64,000 nucleotides of DNA from an uncultured Bacteroidota bacterium (GTDB lineage Bacteria > Bacteroidota > Bacteroidia > Flavobacteriales > Flavobacteriaceae): assembly GCA_902546725.1 (NCBI GenBank), contig CACCLB010000004.1:62001-126000 (forward strand), written 5' to 3'. The translations under genes and the position numbers were made by a program. This document shows positions 26,759 to 39,700 of this stretch, one piece after another. Numbering within the stretch: the first letter of the stretch is position 1; every line of letters starts with the position of its first letter. The notes under the pieces were generated by a model. The model did no database searches, had not been told where the DNA came from, and saw nothing but the letters and a program-made list of their open reading frames with translations.

Positions 26759-27784
26759 TTAGTAATAATTATCAATACTAATTCTGCGATAATCTCCACG
26801 TTTATTTCTCAAGTAAGGGCTAAAGTCAAAGGTCAAAAAGATTTCTATGGTACTTGGGGAGTAAACAGTAGTATTTAAAGGATTTTGGAATGGAAAGTTA
26901 TAAAGTGCTCCAAACTCAAAATTTTCATATGCCACTGCAACCGATAATCCAATATTGGTAAACCCGAAACTGTCCGTTTTTCTAAACTGTTGATTCAGAC
27001 CCATAGAAAAGGAACCAAGCTGTGCTTCTTGAGATAAGAATACTTCTATATTATCACCCATTTTTGAAGCATTGAGGAATGCGAAAATAGTAGAATACCT
27101 CGGCATGATAGACCGGTCATAAGGATTGATGTCAAACTCATATCCTCCTTGAACTGAGTAACGGATTGGTAAGGTAAACTCAGTATTTTCTTTATTGTAA
27201 GATATATTAGGCTGATTCAAATGTTTAATACTGGCACCTACCAAATAATTTGAAGAATGCACCAGGAAGGAAGCCCCTAGATCCATATAATTTGAGTTTC
27301 CTATTTGACTTACCAAGGGGTCTTGTGATTCTGTTTGTAAAAAACCGGAAACTAAGGAAAGTTGATCTTCAAAAACAAGCTTTCCAGTGTCAATTCGAGA
27401 ACCCCCAAAACCAGCCGATAGCGAGGGTAAAAAATATACGTCGTTGTCTAATTGAATTTTGTAGATATAACTTACTGTGGGCTTAGTATTGATCAAACCG
27501 GTATTATCCATTCTGAGAGAATAAACATCCAAACCAATACTAAAGTTATCGTTGTCAAATGAAATAGCCCCAAAAAAGTACTGGCTTTCTATACGGTTGT
27601 TATTGACCATTCCAAGAGAATTGTAGAGTACACCCGTTTTATTGATATTGTTCATTCCAAACGCACTTGGATTTACCTTTTGCATAAAACGAGAATGACT
27701 AATGATCATATCCTCCTGACCGAATCCGGGTAAGGAAAACAGTATAAAGAGTACGAAAATGATTTTTTTAGCGCTCATTCTCAT
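26759..27784 (-). CDS. PorP/SprF family type IX secretion membrane protein
   Basis: A 341-residue outer-membrane beta-barrel-like protein with a signal peptide (cut after about residue 22, LPGFGQ). Family landmarks are FMQKVNPSAFG, GVLYNS, YFFGAISFDNDNFSIGLD, YMDLGASFLVHS, SIKHLNQPN, the DINPYDRSIMPRY block and ALYNFPFQN near the end. In Flavobacterium johnsoniae SprF is needed for secretion of the adhesin SprB, encoded next to it. Here the ATG overlaps the adhesin TGA by two bases, a sign of translational coupling and a dedicated partner. Confidence 0.9.
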   Translation of the reverse strand: MRMSAKKIIFVLFILFSLPGFGQEDMIISHSRFMQKVNPSAFGMNNINKTGVLYNSLGMVNNNRIESQYFFGAISFDNDNFSIGLDVYSLRMDNTGLINTKPTVSYIYKIQLDNDVYFLPSLSAGFGGSRIDTGKLVFEDQLSLVSGFLQTESQDPLVSQIGNSNYMDLGASFLVHSSNYLVGASIKHLNQPNISYNKENTEFTLPIRYSVQGGYEFDINPYDRSIMPRYSTIFAFLNASKMGDNIEVFLSQEAQLGSFSMGLNQQFRKTDSFGFTNIGLSVAVAYENFEFGALYNFPFQNPLNTTVYSPSTIEIFLTFDFSPYLRNKRGDYRRISIDNYY

Positions 27785-30700
27785 TGTAGTAAGATAAATG
27801 TCCCATCCCTTAAGACAGGTTCATCATCAATAGTTTTAGCTGTTATGGTATAAATAAAATAAGGTGATGAAGGGAGGTTTGTATTTCCTTCCCATCCTCT
27901 TAATGACAGTCCAACAATATCTGGATCAGCTCCATCAGACCCGGCTTCTTCATAGAGTAGTCCTCCTTGAGCATCATAAATGCGAAGTGTTATCTCACTT
28001 AGTCCGTTAAATATTGGACGGAAAGTACTATTCCAAATATCACCATTAGGTGTAAATACATTAGGTACGAGAATGCTGTAACCTTTTCCAATTTTTATGG
28101 TTTTAGTTAACTCCTCTACACAGCCCAAATCATTGTATATTCTCAGGGTAACATAATAGGTTCCAGAAATTGCATATTCGTGAGTTATTGGTTCTGGAGA
28201 ATTTCGTTCAAGGAGCTCTGTTTGGGTTCCGTCACCAAATATAAATTCAAATGAATCGTATTCATTTTCTGAAATATCAGTGAACGTAATGTCTTCTCGG
28301 GCAAGGAAAGTTTGGTTCTGTTCAAATGATACAGATGTGAAATCAAATAATGGCAGTCCATTACCTATATTAATCTCTCTGGACAATCCACAATTTGCAT
28401 TATTATATATCTCTAGTTTCGCAGTTTCTACAGGTGAATCAATATTGATAAGGTATTGATTTGTTCCTACTTGTTCAAAACTAACAGGGGTACCATTATA
28501 GAAAAATGATAACGGGCCTGTATCTCCATCAAAAACATCTAAGAAAAGAGTACCCGACTTACCATTACACAAATATTCATCAATGATTGGACCTTCACGT
28601 ATTTCTAATATATTTTTGTTTTCAACTATTATAACATCTTGTATACTATTTGGAGTTGCACCATTTTCACATTGGGTTAGATTTGAAGTTGTAATGGTAT
28701 AACGATACATTCCTTCTGCTAAATCATTTAAATCTAAAAAGCCTGAATAGTTTGGATTGCCATTAGTACCGTCTAGTGGAGCCCAAGTGGCAATATTGGA
28801 AGTTGATTTAACCAAATTGAGCTTGGTGCTCCGAGAAATAATTTCCATCTCTAATAGCGCAAGACTTTCTGTAGTAATGATTATTTCTGAACTATTATTA
28901 GGATTAATACTAGCTTCGAATTGGCTTGTTATATCGATTTGTCTTGTCAATTCATTAACTACAGATTCTTTGGGCTCATTATTAATTTGAGTAAAGTATG
29001 TTATTGGAATATCATTTAAGCGAATGGTGTAATTTTCAAGACTGTCTCCAGCTTGTAAACCTTGAATTAATAATTTTTGCTCATATGCTGTATCGGTTGG
29101 AGCTTGTCTATGCCACTGAATAGTATAAGGAGAAATAATTGGATTGTTGGGATCTGCACTGACAACTTCAATATTTATTTTCCCGTCCTCAGCGTCAATT
29201 TCACAACTTACCGGTTGAACAAACTCATCACCACTTTCCCCTCCAGTACCATTTACTACAAAATTAGCCAACTCTTTACTGAATAAAAGTTCTATAGGAA
29301 CTTCCTCCCCGCTATCATCGATAATACTACATCCATTAATATCTCGAATTATTAACTCATACCGCCCAGGAGAGGGTGTGAAGTTTATATTGTTACTTAG
29401 TGTATTTATATTGACCACACTCTGGTTACTATCTATTGGGAAAAATTTCCAAGCAAGCGAATAATAGGTTTCACCGGCTAAATTGACAAAAGGAGTTCCA
29501 CCTTCAATTAGTGTTTGATCAAAGAAAGGATCTTCATATGTTTCGTAACACGGATCAATGGTAAACTCGGTCTCACCAGTATAACTCATAGAAGGAGGCT
29601 CTTCTAGACTAAAGTTTAAAACAACAATACAATTTGTTTGGGTATTCCTAACACTCAATTCATAATCTCCCGAAATAAGGTTTTCTATCGTTATTGAATT
29701 ATTATTGAGGTTAGGTGTATAATAATTTCCACTTAATGCTAATGAAGAAGTGGTTGATGAACTTGTAGAGGTCGAAGAAGCAGTAGAGGTGGTTGTGGTT
29801 GGTGGCGAAGAACCGGTACTTGAGGTAGCATCTGAGATCGAAAAGGAAACACCTGTATCTAGCGTACTTTTTAAAATGTTAGAGTTTAAATTAAATTCAA
29901 AAATATTTGAATCTGGAACAATGGTAAATGAACCATTTGAAAGTTTAAACTGAAGCCTTGAGAAGGGGTTTTTACATGTTATTTCTTCAAATAAAACCTC
30001 CTTAATTTCTAGGGTCTGAGGATCATCAATTCTAAATATATTTCCTCCAGCAACATTTTGTACTAGACCGGCACCGCAACCTGAGGTATCATTAATTACT
30101 CCTCTATAAGAACCTGCCCTTAGATTTTCAATTTTTTCTAAACCGGCGAATCCTTGCATATCAATCCAAACCGATTCAGCAATTTTAGAGATTGAGGAAA
30201 CCGATAAATTTATACTAGAAGTAGAAGAGTCGGTTGCTGTCAATTCACTTACACTATCAATAATTTGACTTTTAACCGTGATGGAAGATCCATTTAATGT
30301 GGCGCTAAAATTTGGAAGCGAATTAATATTATCCACCAATATCGCTGCTACATCAGCTAAACTAATGATCGTAACAGACTCTGTAGTTGATGCTGTGATA
30401 GTTTGAGATACCGTTCCTCCAATCGAAACGCCTATTGAATCTAAATTGAATGTTTCTACGGAACCACTTAATGCAATAATAAAACTATCCATATCTACAG
30501 TAGAAAGCCTTTGCCATATTGGATAACCAGAAATTTCTCCATTCCCCTTATTGAATTGAGTGATTTGAATTGACCCTCCAGTAGAGTCAATATCATTGGC
30601 ACTACAATCAGAACCGTTAAAACCTTGGGCAATAGCAGAAAGATTTTCATTGACTTCAAGGTCAACTGAAATTGTAATTTCCTGACTACAATTTCCACTT

Positions 30701-33700
30701 CCATCAGTCACAGTCACACTATAATCCCCTGGAGTCACGATATTTTCAACGACGATACCTCCCTCTGATGAATCAAAGGATGTATTCAGTTTGAAGTTTC
30801 CTGCATTTGCCGTTACAAAAACTTGATAGATTGAGTTTTCCTTGAGTTCACCACTTACATTCTTTACTGTTGATCCTCCTGTAACATTCACCTCAAAAGA
30901 ACCTGAACCACTAGTTTGACATGGAATGGAATTAATTTCTCCCTCACTTAATTCCAAAGGTCCTCCTTCGGGTTCTGTTAATATTACTTGGGTTGTATAA
31001 GTATTGGGGTTACAGTCTGCTGGTGTGCTATCGCCGATAACTATATCGTAGGTGCCAGGCCCAAGATTCGTAATATAATTCGTGTTACCGTTGCTGAAAG
31101 CATTTGTTGGATTCCCTCCATTTATAGAATAAAAATAAGGTGCTACCCCTCCGGTAGCAGTAAACTGGATCGTTCCGTTTTCTTCACCCGCACAAATTAT
31201 ATTCGTAGTAGTAAGACTAGAGGAAAGGCTTACAGGTGTAGGTCCGGCTATCTCAATTGTTCCTCCATCAACAGCACAGGAGCTTCCTAATCCTCCTTCG
31301 TAAATATAATAAGTGTAGATTCCGGAAGTACTGTATCCGTTAGGTATTTGATCTTTAGCAAAAAATTGGAAATCACTAGCTGCTCCTGTTAATTCAAAAG
31401 TTTGTGAGGTTACCGAAGGCGTAAATTCCCATTTAATGTCGTAGCCTTGTGGAGCTCCTCCTAACTGTAAAAATCCATTAGTACCATCAATACACTGATT
31501 AATCAAATCACTTGATTGATCTGTTAAGGTAACACCATCTTTATCATTGACTATAAAAACATTGGTTGTTGACTTTTCACAGTCGTTAATGTTGTCAATA
31601 ACAGTAAGTGTGTAAGATCCAGGTGGAGCATTAAGCACGTCTTTAAAATAATAATTAAGTCCCGTTGCTGAAGTCCAGACATAGGAATAATTCCCTGAAC
31701 CCCCAATCACAGCGTTATTTGGTACTATTATAGTTCCGTCATTTTCCCCCCAGCATTGGATGTCTGTGGTGCGAATCAATTCTTCTTGGATCAGAATCTC
31801 ATCCGTAATTGGACCGACATCAATTTCAAGTAATAATTCAGAACAGGATTCACTTTGAACTTCAACCCTATATATGTCTCCTGGTTCTATGACATACCCA
31901 TTAAAATCAAGCACATAAGAACTGGATGAAGAAACTGGAGAAAAGCGCTCTTCAATAAGATCTGTGCTGGAACTTACTGCGGTAAAAACATTATTCACAA
32001 TTTTATATAACCTTGCTGAAAATAAATTACCTGTACCACTAACTTGGTCTGGTGTTAAAGTAATTGAAAGAGGAATTGAAAGCTGTCCGTCGCAGGAAAT
32101 ATCAACATCAGAATAGGTTATTGATGGCTCCACGATTTCAAAGGTCGCTGAAGAGGTCGCGCAACCATTTATTGATACACTTAACTGATAAATTCCAGCT
32201 GGCTGATTTGTCAAGCTCATTGAATTCCCAACTACTGTATTATTTTTAGTCCAAGTAAAATCAAAATCTAAAGCTAAATTTTCAGTAACTGTTGAAAGTA
32301 CGGTGGTAGCTGTGGTTACGTTAGTTGATTCTGTTAGACCACTAGCAGTGAAAGAGATACCCGGAGTTGATGCTGTTATTAATAGAGTATTTTCGTTAAC
32401 TGAGGTCAATACCTTTGCATTTCCTAACTCAATTTCATTGGCCAAAGCCCTGAGTATTGAAGGTGTTGTAGTATTAGATTGAACAAAAGCCGAATAGGTA
32501 ATGCCGTCAATTAAAATACTTATTTTATCATTTTCTATTAAAGTATTACTAACGGATAATGTTACACTTACCACTTTTGCAATTGGACTTTGCCCTCCGT
32601 AGATTCGCTTTTCAAATTCTGAATTTGGAGAAGCGGGAATTAATATGGACCCATCATTACCCCCTGGACAACTCACATGTGTAATATCATTAGCACGTAT
32701 ATAATCCTCTAAAATGGTAACTGAAGGCAGTACTTCGATAGCACCGTTTAGAACAATTTGAGGAGTACAGCCGTATTGACTGACTGAAGTAATGGAATAT
32801 TGATAAATAACCGTTTCAGAATTAGTAGTAGAAGGATTAAAAATATAGGTTTCTCGATTTAAAGCACTATCAAATGAAGTGCTAATCTCACCAGGCATAG
32901 CACCTGATGCACCTGTCCAACTGATTGCAGTGCTTACTGTACTTCCACTATATTGGTAAACTACAGCTGCAGAAGAATTTAAATTACAAACCGCGTCAAC
33001 ACCTACTTGATAATTTGTTCCTGAACTTAGCAAACTCAATAGGGGCTTTGGTCTAACGGTTATAGCTCCTACTCTAGAATTTGAATTACAGTTTGCTCCA
33101 TTAGTTGTAATGATATATTCATAGGTCGTTATCGTTGTGGTATTTGTTTCAAGTGTTCCAGAAAGGGTTAGGGAGTAGCCTCCCCCACTCAATCCACTCT
33201 TTAATAATGAAATACCCCCTGGGCTATTCGTTATCCAAGTTAGTGTATGAGATACTGCACCCGCTTCCAAATGATAAACTATAGGGATGATTGGGTTACC
33301 ATCACATATCGTTTGAGACTCTTTTCCTTCAGCAACAGCACTGCTACCAGTATATTCAACTGCATTACTAACAACATGAGTTATAAATTGCTGAGGCAGT
33401 AAATCAATACTCCCCGAATACGAAATATCGTTACAGAGAGATCCATTGGTTTTAATAGTATAACTGTAGGTTGTAGTTTCAGTTACATTTTCACTTATAG
33501 CACCAGATAATGTAAATGAATTTGTGCCCACTTGTGATAGTAGGTCAAATCCTGGATTACTAGGAGACCATTCAATATCACTCCCTGAAATTGAGGTTTG
33601 TGCTCCTCCATATTCGAAATCCAATTCAACTGTAGTGCCGTCACAAACCTCATAATTGTATTGAGTCGTATTATCTCTTACTGAAATAAAAGGAGCTTCA

Positions 33701-36700
33701 AATAAATTAAACTTAATTGTTAAAGTGTCAGAACTACAAATTGAAACATTAGAAGAATCCGCTGTTTGTAAATCCAAAGAAAATGAACTCACACTGCTTG
33801 TAAAGGACACCTTTCCGGTAATCTCATACAATCCTTCAACCGCCTGAGTTGTATTAACAGAGATAGTTGCCTCACCATTTACTACTGCCTTTGTAGTAAA
33901 TACAGTACTTGAAACTGTATTGTAAATCGTTATAGTGCTCCCCACCAGAGTAGCGGAAACTGTGGTTGCTTTAGCTGCTATTTTATCCACTAAACCTTGG
34001 GCAATTTCAGCAGCAGTTTGAGCTGTCTCTGTTGTTGTGTGGGTAAATCTATTCGCTTGACCACCCACTGGCTCTACTATTAATTCATAAATATCGACAT
34101 TAGAAGATGTTCCGGTTATTGTAACCTCTACTTCCTGTCGTTTTGTTATTGTTTGAGTAAAGGTTAGACTTTCTGTACCCGCAGGCATTACAGAATTCGT
34201 AATGGTAACCCTAGGGGTATTTTTAAAAGCCACACTTACATCTTCTATACTCGAACCGTTACAAATTGAAACCTCTTGCGAATCGGTACCTGGAACTGCT
34301 GCTGCTACAAAACTAATTTCTGGAGCGGGTAACAGGGTAATATATCCTGATTTAGAAACAGGAGTACATAAAGCATCAACGGTTGAGACAGTATAATAGT
34401 AGGTAGTTGGTACCGATATATCTACCGTGGAAGTACCTGAAATAGTAAGTGTTTGACCTACTACTTGTAAATTCAACCCTTGTGGCAAACCAGTCGTTAT
34501 GACATCATTTGCTCCATTCCCAAAGGTATATGTAATTATTTCAATAGCAGTACCTTCACATACCGTTTGATCAGAGGTAGCTACATCGGAAGTAAGCACC
34601 AAAGAATGAACAGGCTGAACGGTAATCGATCCTGTGGTAGAAGTATTCGTACAAGAGGATTCACTAGTTAAAGTAACGGTATATGTATAGACCGTTGTTG
34701 TGGTGACCGAACTTGGGACAGTTCCCGATAAGGTTAAGGTTGCGGCTGTTTGACTATGTACAAAACTCAATCCTGCTGGATCCTGAGCACTGTTCCAATC
34801 CACTTCAAAACTCGAAACATTAAACCCTCCAGATAAATCATAAACTATGGGGGTAATCTGTCCTCCTGTACAAACCGTCTGTGTCGGAGATCCGGAACTA
34901 ATACTATAAACCTCCTTATGATAAAAAGTCAACGTACCGGTAACCGTTTCTGAAGAAATACAATTCGTCCCTACATTAATAAGACTTAGGGTGTATGTGT
35001 AACTAGTTGTTGCCCCCGAAGTATTAGAATGTGTCCCTGAAATCTGAAGTGTTGGAGAGACCAGTGCCCCATTAGGAGGGGATATCCCAACAGGTTGCGA
35101 AGGACTCCAACTTACTTCATATCGTGATGCACCACTAAAATTAATTGGAGTTATTGCACTGCCGTAACACGTCGCTTGATTCAAACTATTCCCTTCGGAA
35201 AGAATAATTTCCTCCAAAGGGTTTACGTAGTATGCGAGAGATAGAGAATCACTACTACAACTAGATCCTTCAGATTCAATCTCAACATTAAATACCGTTG
35301 TTTCTGTTACAAGATTAGTAGTTAATGTTCCTGTTAAACTCATGAATCCTTTGACAGCTGTAGATGAAACTACACCAATAGAAATTGATTCAGGTGTTAA
35401 AAATCGAAGTCCAAATAAAGTTCCATCAGAAGCAGAGTATATTGTTAATTCGTGATTACTTTGAGTTATTTCATAAGCAGAAGGTTGAACGCCGTCAATA
35501 GCATCTTTAAATTTTTCTGCGATAGTAGAACTTGAGGTATCATTTTCTGTAGCGGTGATGGTCCATTGCTCTGAGATAAGCGCTCTTGACCTATCTTCAT
35601 TTAAAAATTGGAGCGTTGCTGTTTGCCCATTAGACATGGTTCCGGAGACAGAGATCGTAAAAGACTGTTTAGAAGTATAACTAACGGAACTAGATAACCC
35701 AATAACTGATAGAGTTGGTGAAACATTTATCGATGCAGTTGATTTAAAATAGATTTTGTTATTCACATAATCTCCCTCACAAATTTCAGCTTCAGTTGCA
35801 AAGTCGGTACTTCCATAATCCGCATCTGAGAAAAGTTGAGCATCTGGGAAAAGTATGTAATATCCCTTTTTGGTATCTTCAATACAGGCTGAGGTACCAA
35901 CGGCACTGTTACTTGTCTCTAATTCATACTCGTAAACTGTAATGACATCTATCACTTCTTCAATGGCAGAAGCTTGTAAAGTAAATTTTCCAGAAGTTTC
36001 CCTATTGTAGGCTACCCAACTTGGTTTTTCTGAAGTCATTCCATTCTTTTTCCAGACGGGATCATAAACAGAAACTGCAGACCCTCCAAAACCATAGGTA
36101 ATATTATCAGGGGTTTCTCCCAAACACAGAGACTGTTCTACAGTAGTAGAGGCGGTATCCAAAGACAGTGATGGTCCTAAAAAAACCGTAATTGTTCCCG
36201 TCTGAGTTAGTGGAATGCAATTGCTCTCTTCACCCTGAAGTGTAATGACAAAATCATAATTAGTTGTATCAGTAATCGCCAACAATGGATCAACAGTTCC
36301 TGACAGTGTTAATGTTGTTCCGCTAGTTGTTAAAGTCAAATCTCCAGGATTTCCATTAGTACCCCAAATAATAGATGCGGAACCATCGGCTGAACTGTAC
36401 TCAAATTCAATTGGATCAATAATACCCCCTACACATGTAGTTTGAGATAAATTGCCCGTAATCAAGGTATGGGTTATGAAGTGGGGAACTATTGTTAGAG
36501 TGTCTGTAACCGTGGCTTTAGTTCCACACCCCAAATTAGATGTTCCTGTAACTGTAACACTCAAGACTGTAGTAGTGGTCACATTCGATAAACTAACATT
36601 TTCAAATAAAGAATTAAAATTATATTCAAATATGCTGGATGTAGGGTCAATCTCAAAGTATTGAACAAAATCTATTTCATTTTCTTCATTAGTAAAACCA

Positions 36701-39700
36701 ATAGAGACATTTGAAATTCCACCTTTTAGACTCAAGCCAAAAGTATTTGTATCCGAGCTGTATCCGTAGCAAATAGAAGTATTTTCACCATCAAAAATCT
36801 CCATTCTCGGTATCGGATTTACCGTAAGTGTAAATGTTTTACGTTTTGGAGTAGAATTCGTGTCACAATATTTTCCATCCTGAGTAACGATGTCAAAGGT
36901 ATAGGTAGTAGTAGACGAAATAGCTAGGTTAAAATCGGCATCAAAAGTTGGAGTCCCCGTAATGGTAATTAAATGCGGGGCTTCTAACATTTCGGGTTGA
37001 TTAAAACTAAATACTGAATCATCTGATTTCGATGTCTCTAATGCAAATGTAGTACCACTTACAACCGCAGTAACATATAGTTCCGTACCATTTTGAACTG
37101 CTGAGATAACATCAGATCTGTTAGTATTCAATTCGTTTTTTAATAGGATCATAACATCGGTGGCAGTAGAGGATAAAGGTGCCGTAATGGTAGAATAAAT
37201 ATCGTTAATTATTACTGAATACTGTTGTGTATCATTCAGCGTTTGCCCTTGACTATCCTCAAAAGAAACTACGGCCTTCTGTGTTCTCGAACTTACCTCT
37301 GATGTTAGACCTAAAGTATTTGGATCGTCTAAAACAGAAGTAATTGTATCTACACCCCAATATTCGTAAACAATGGGGGTAATAGCTTCTCCCTCACATA
37401 TGGTTTGTTGTACATAAGAATCGTCATTTTCTCCTCCTTCATAATGTCCGTCTGGACGAATGTAGTCTTGTGGATCAACTGTAATAGTCCCCCCTGAATT
37501 GAAACCATCACTACAAAAATCACCGTTTGTAACTATTTGATAGTCGAAAGTTCTCGTGTTCCAATAATTTGTTACTCCATCACTAGTAATAGACAGTGTG
37601 CTTGAACTTGCTGTTCCTGAATTGATGAAATCAAAAGAAACATTAGATGGTAAATTTCCTGATACAGTTGCTGTAACACCTGCGTCTAAACCTGTTATGG
37701 TATACAAGATATCTTCAAAGTTTTCACTGTAACAAACTATAGGAGAATTCGTATTCGGATTGGTTAAACTAATAGCGACGTTGCTATCGACCTCTAGTGT
37801 TAGTGTAACATCACTTTCATCTGTACATCCCTCGGAAACGTCAAGACTAAAATTAAACTCGTAAGAGCCAGGGGTCGTTATTGCTTGGTTTAACCCTAAA
37901 ATTTTATACTGGCTGTACCCAGGATCAAAAACTGAAGTTTGTATGGATAAGTCAGAATCTGTTGGAATATTACTCACAATTTTAAACGGAACTCCTGGCT
38001 GATTTGCAGTGATTTGGTACCTATTGGTATTGCTTTCAACAGCAGTATATTGATCTGTTCCATTAATAAGGTTCATCAAATTTTGCATAATAGTATCAAA
38101 ATTTTCATTTACTGAACCTACATATTTAAAATCTTGATTATTGATCGTTATGATGTAAGTATAGGGGATATCAGAGGGTGCATTACCGTCATTATAACTT
38201 ACCAACATGATTTTAGAATTCTCTTCAGTCAAAGTTTTTATGACGCTGGTAGAAACTTGATTTGAAGTTTGGCTTATCAGAACCCCATCTACCGATGTCA
38301 TTCCTACAATGTCATATACTAAAGGAGTAAAATTAGTTTCATCGTTACAAATTTTTGGAGATGTTGAAAAACTAGTACTTGTATTAGGTCTTAATTCTGG
38401 TCCTTCAGGAGCTTCAACAACATAATTTCTTACCCATTGATCACCACTGTCACTCGTTCCTGTTAAAGGTTCTCCTGAACAACCCACAGGAACCACTTTA
38501 AAAAATATTTTTTCATCTGACGGATCTACATCAGAGCCCGTTTTCCATTGAAAAGTTATGCTTTTCAATGGATCTCCTTCATCTCCTTCAATTCGATTAT
38601 ATCCATAAAAAACATCACCCGTAGGAGTTACTGAAGTTGTTTCAATATGAGTATAGTCTTTAACAAACCAATACACATCTCTGTCAGAAGTTAGCGTAGT
38701 GGTAACCACTCCAGTGGAGGGAATGGGACAGATTGGCACCCCATAGGCGGTAACATTCGGAATTGCCTTTTCAATTTGACCCACTTCATATCGAGCAGAT
38801 TCAACCCAAGTTGTTCCCGTTGCACTACATGAAACTGGTCGTGCACTTACCGTAAATGAACCATAAAATCCAGAATTGTAAAAAAGGCGACCTACCGAAT
38901 CAATAGTACCAACATTAGCAACAGAATCGTCTCCAGGCTCAGACTCAACCTTCCACTCCAAATGAGAAAAATCATTCGTTGTTGAGGATGCCCTACTATA
39001 AAATTGAGTAAACGTATTGGTCTTCAAAGTTTCACAGGTGGGAACCCCTACATTAATGAAGTTTGCTATGCTACAAATCTGATTATTCAATGGGACGGGT
39101 GCTGTTAAAGTTGGTAAGTCGGGTATGGTTTGGGAATTTGTTTCAGAGGAGTCGTACTTGACAAGCCAAACATCTCTTTCTGTCCAAGCAGAAGTAATCG
39201 AAGTATCACATTTCGATACGGATCTTACCCTAACTTTAACCCACTCACCTGGCTCAGAGATATTTTCAATAAAGTCATCTGCCCAAGTTACCTGAACTCC
39301 AATTTCTGCATTGTCTTCTCGTGTAGCTCCTCCGTCAGGAGCTCTTTGAATCACTGGAGAACGAACCGTTGGCGAATTTGTGTAAGTTCTACTTTCAAAA
39401 TCCCACTCCAAATTTGCATAGTTCACATCAGTCTCATTAAAACAGGCATAAAATTTGGTTGAATTCGTTGAATCTGTATCAATACAAATTGAATTATTGT
39501 AGCCATCAGCAAGATCTTCTGTGCCGTTCACTATGGCTCGCCCGGGGTCATCTGCGTCCTTAAAAATATCACTAATTGCTGGAGGATTACTCGTTACTTC
39601 CCATGTAAGTCTTAGCGTTTCATTGTAGCCATCACATTCTGGGACTAATGTAAAAACAACCTCTCCAGAACTCGTTGGAATTCCATCAATGGTTACCGAA

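Noticed and set aside
32700-38400. Regularly spaced similar DNA as a CRISPR array or DNA tandem repeat
   Set aside because: Units are about 300 bases, diverged, and continuous with one reading frame; they are protein repeats.
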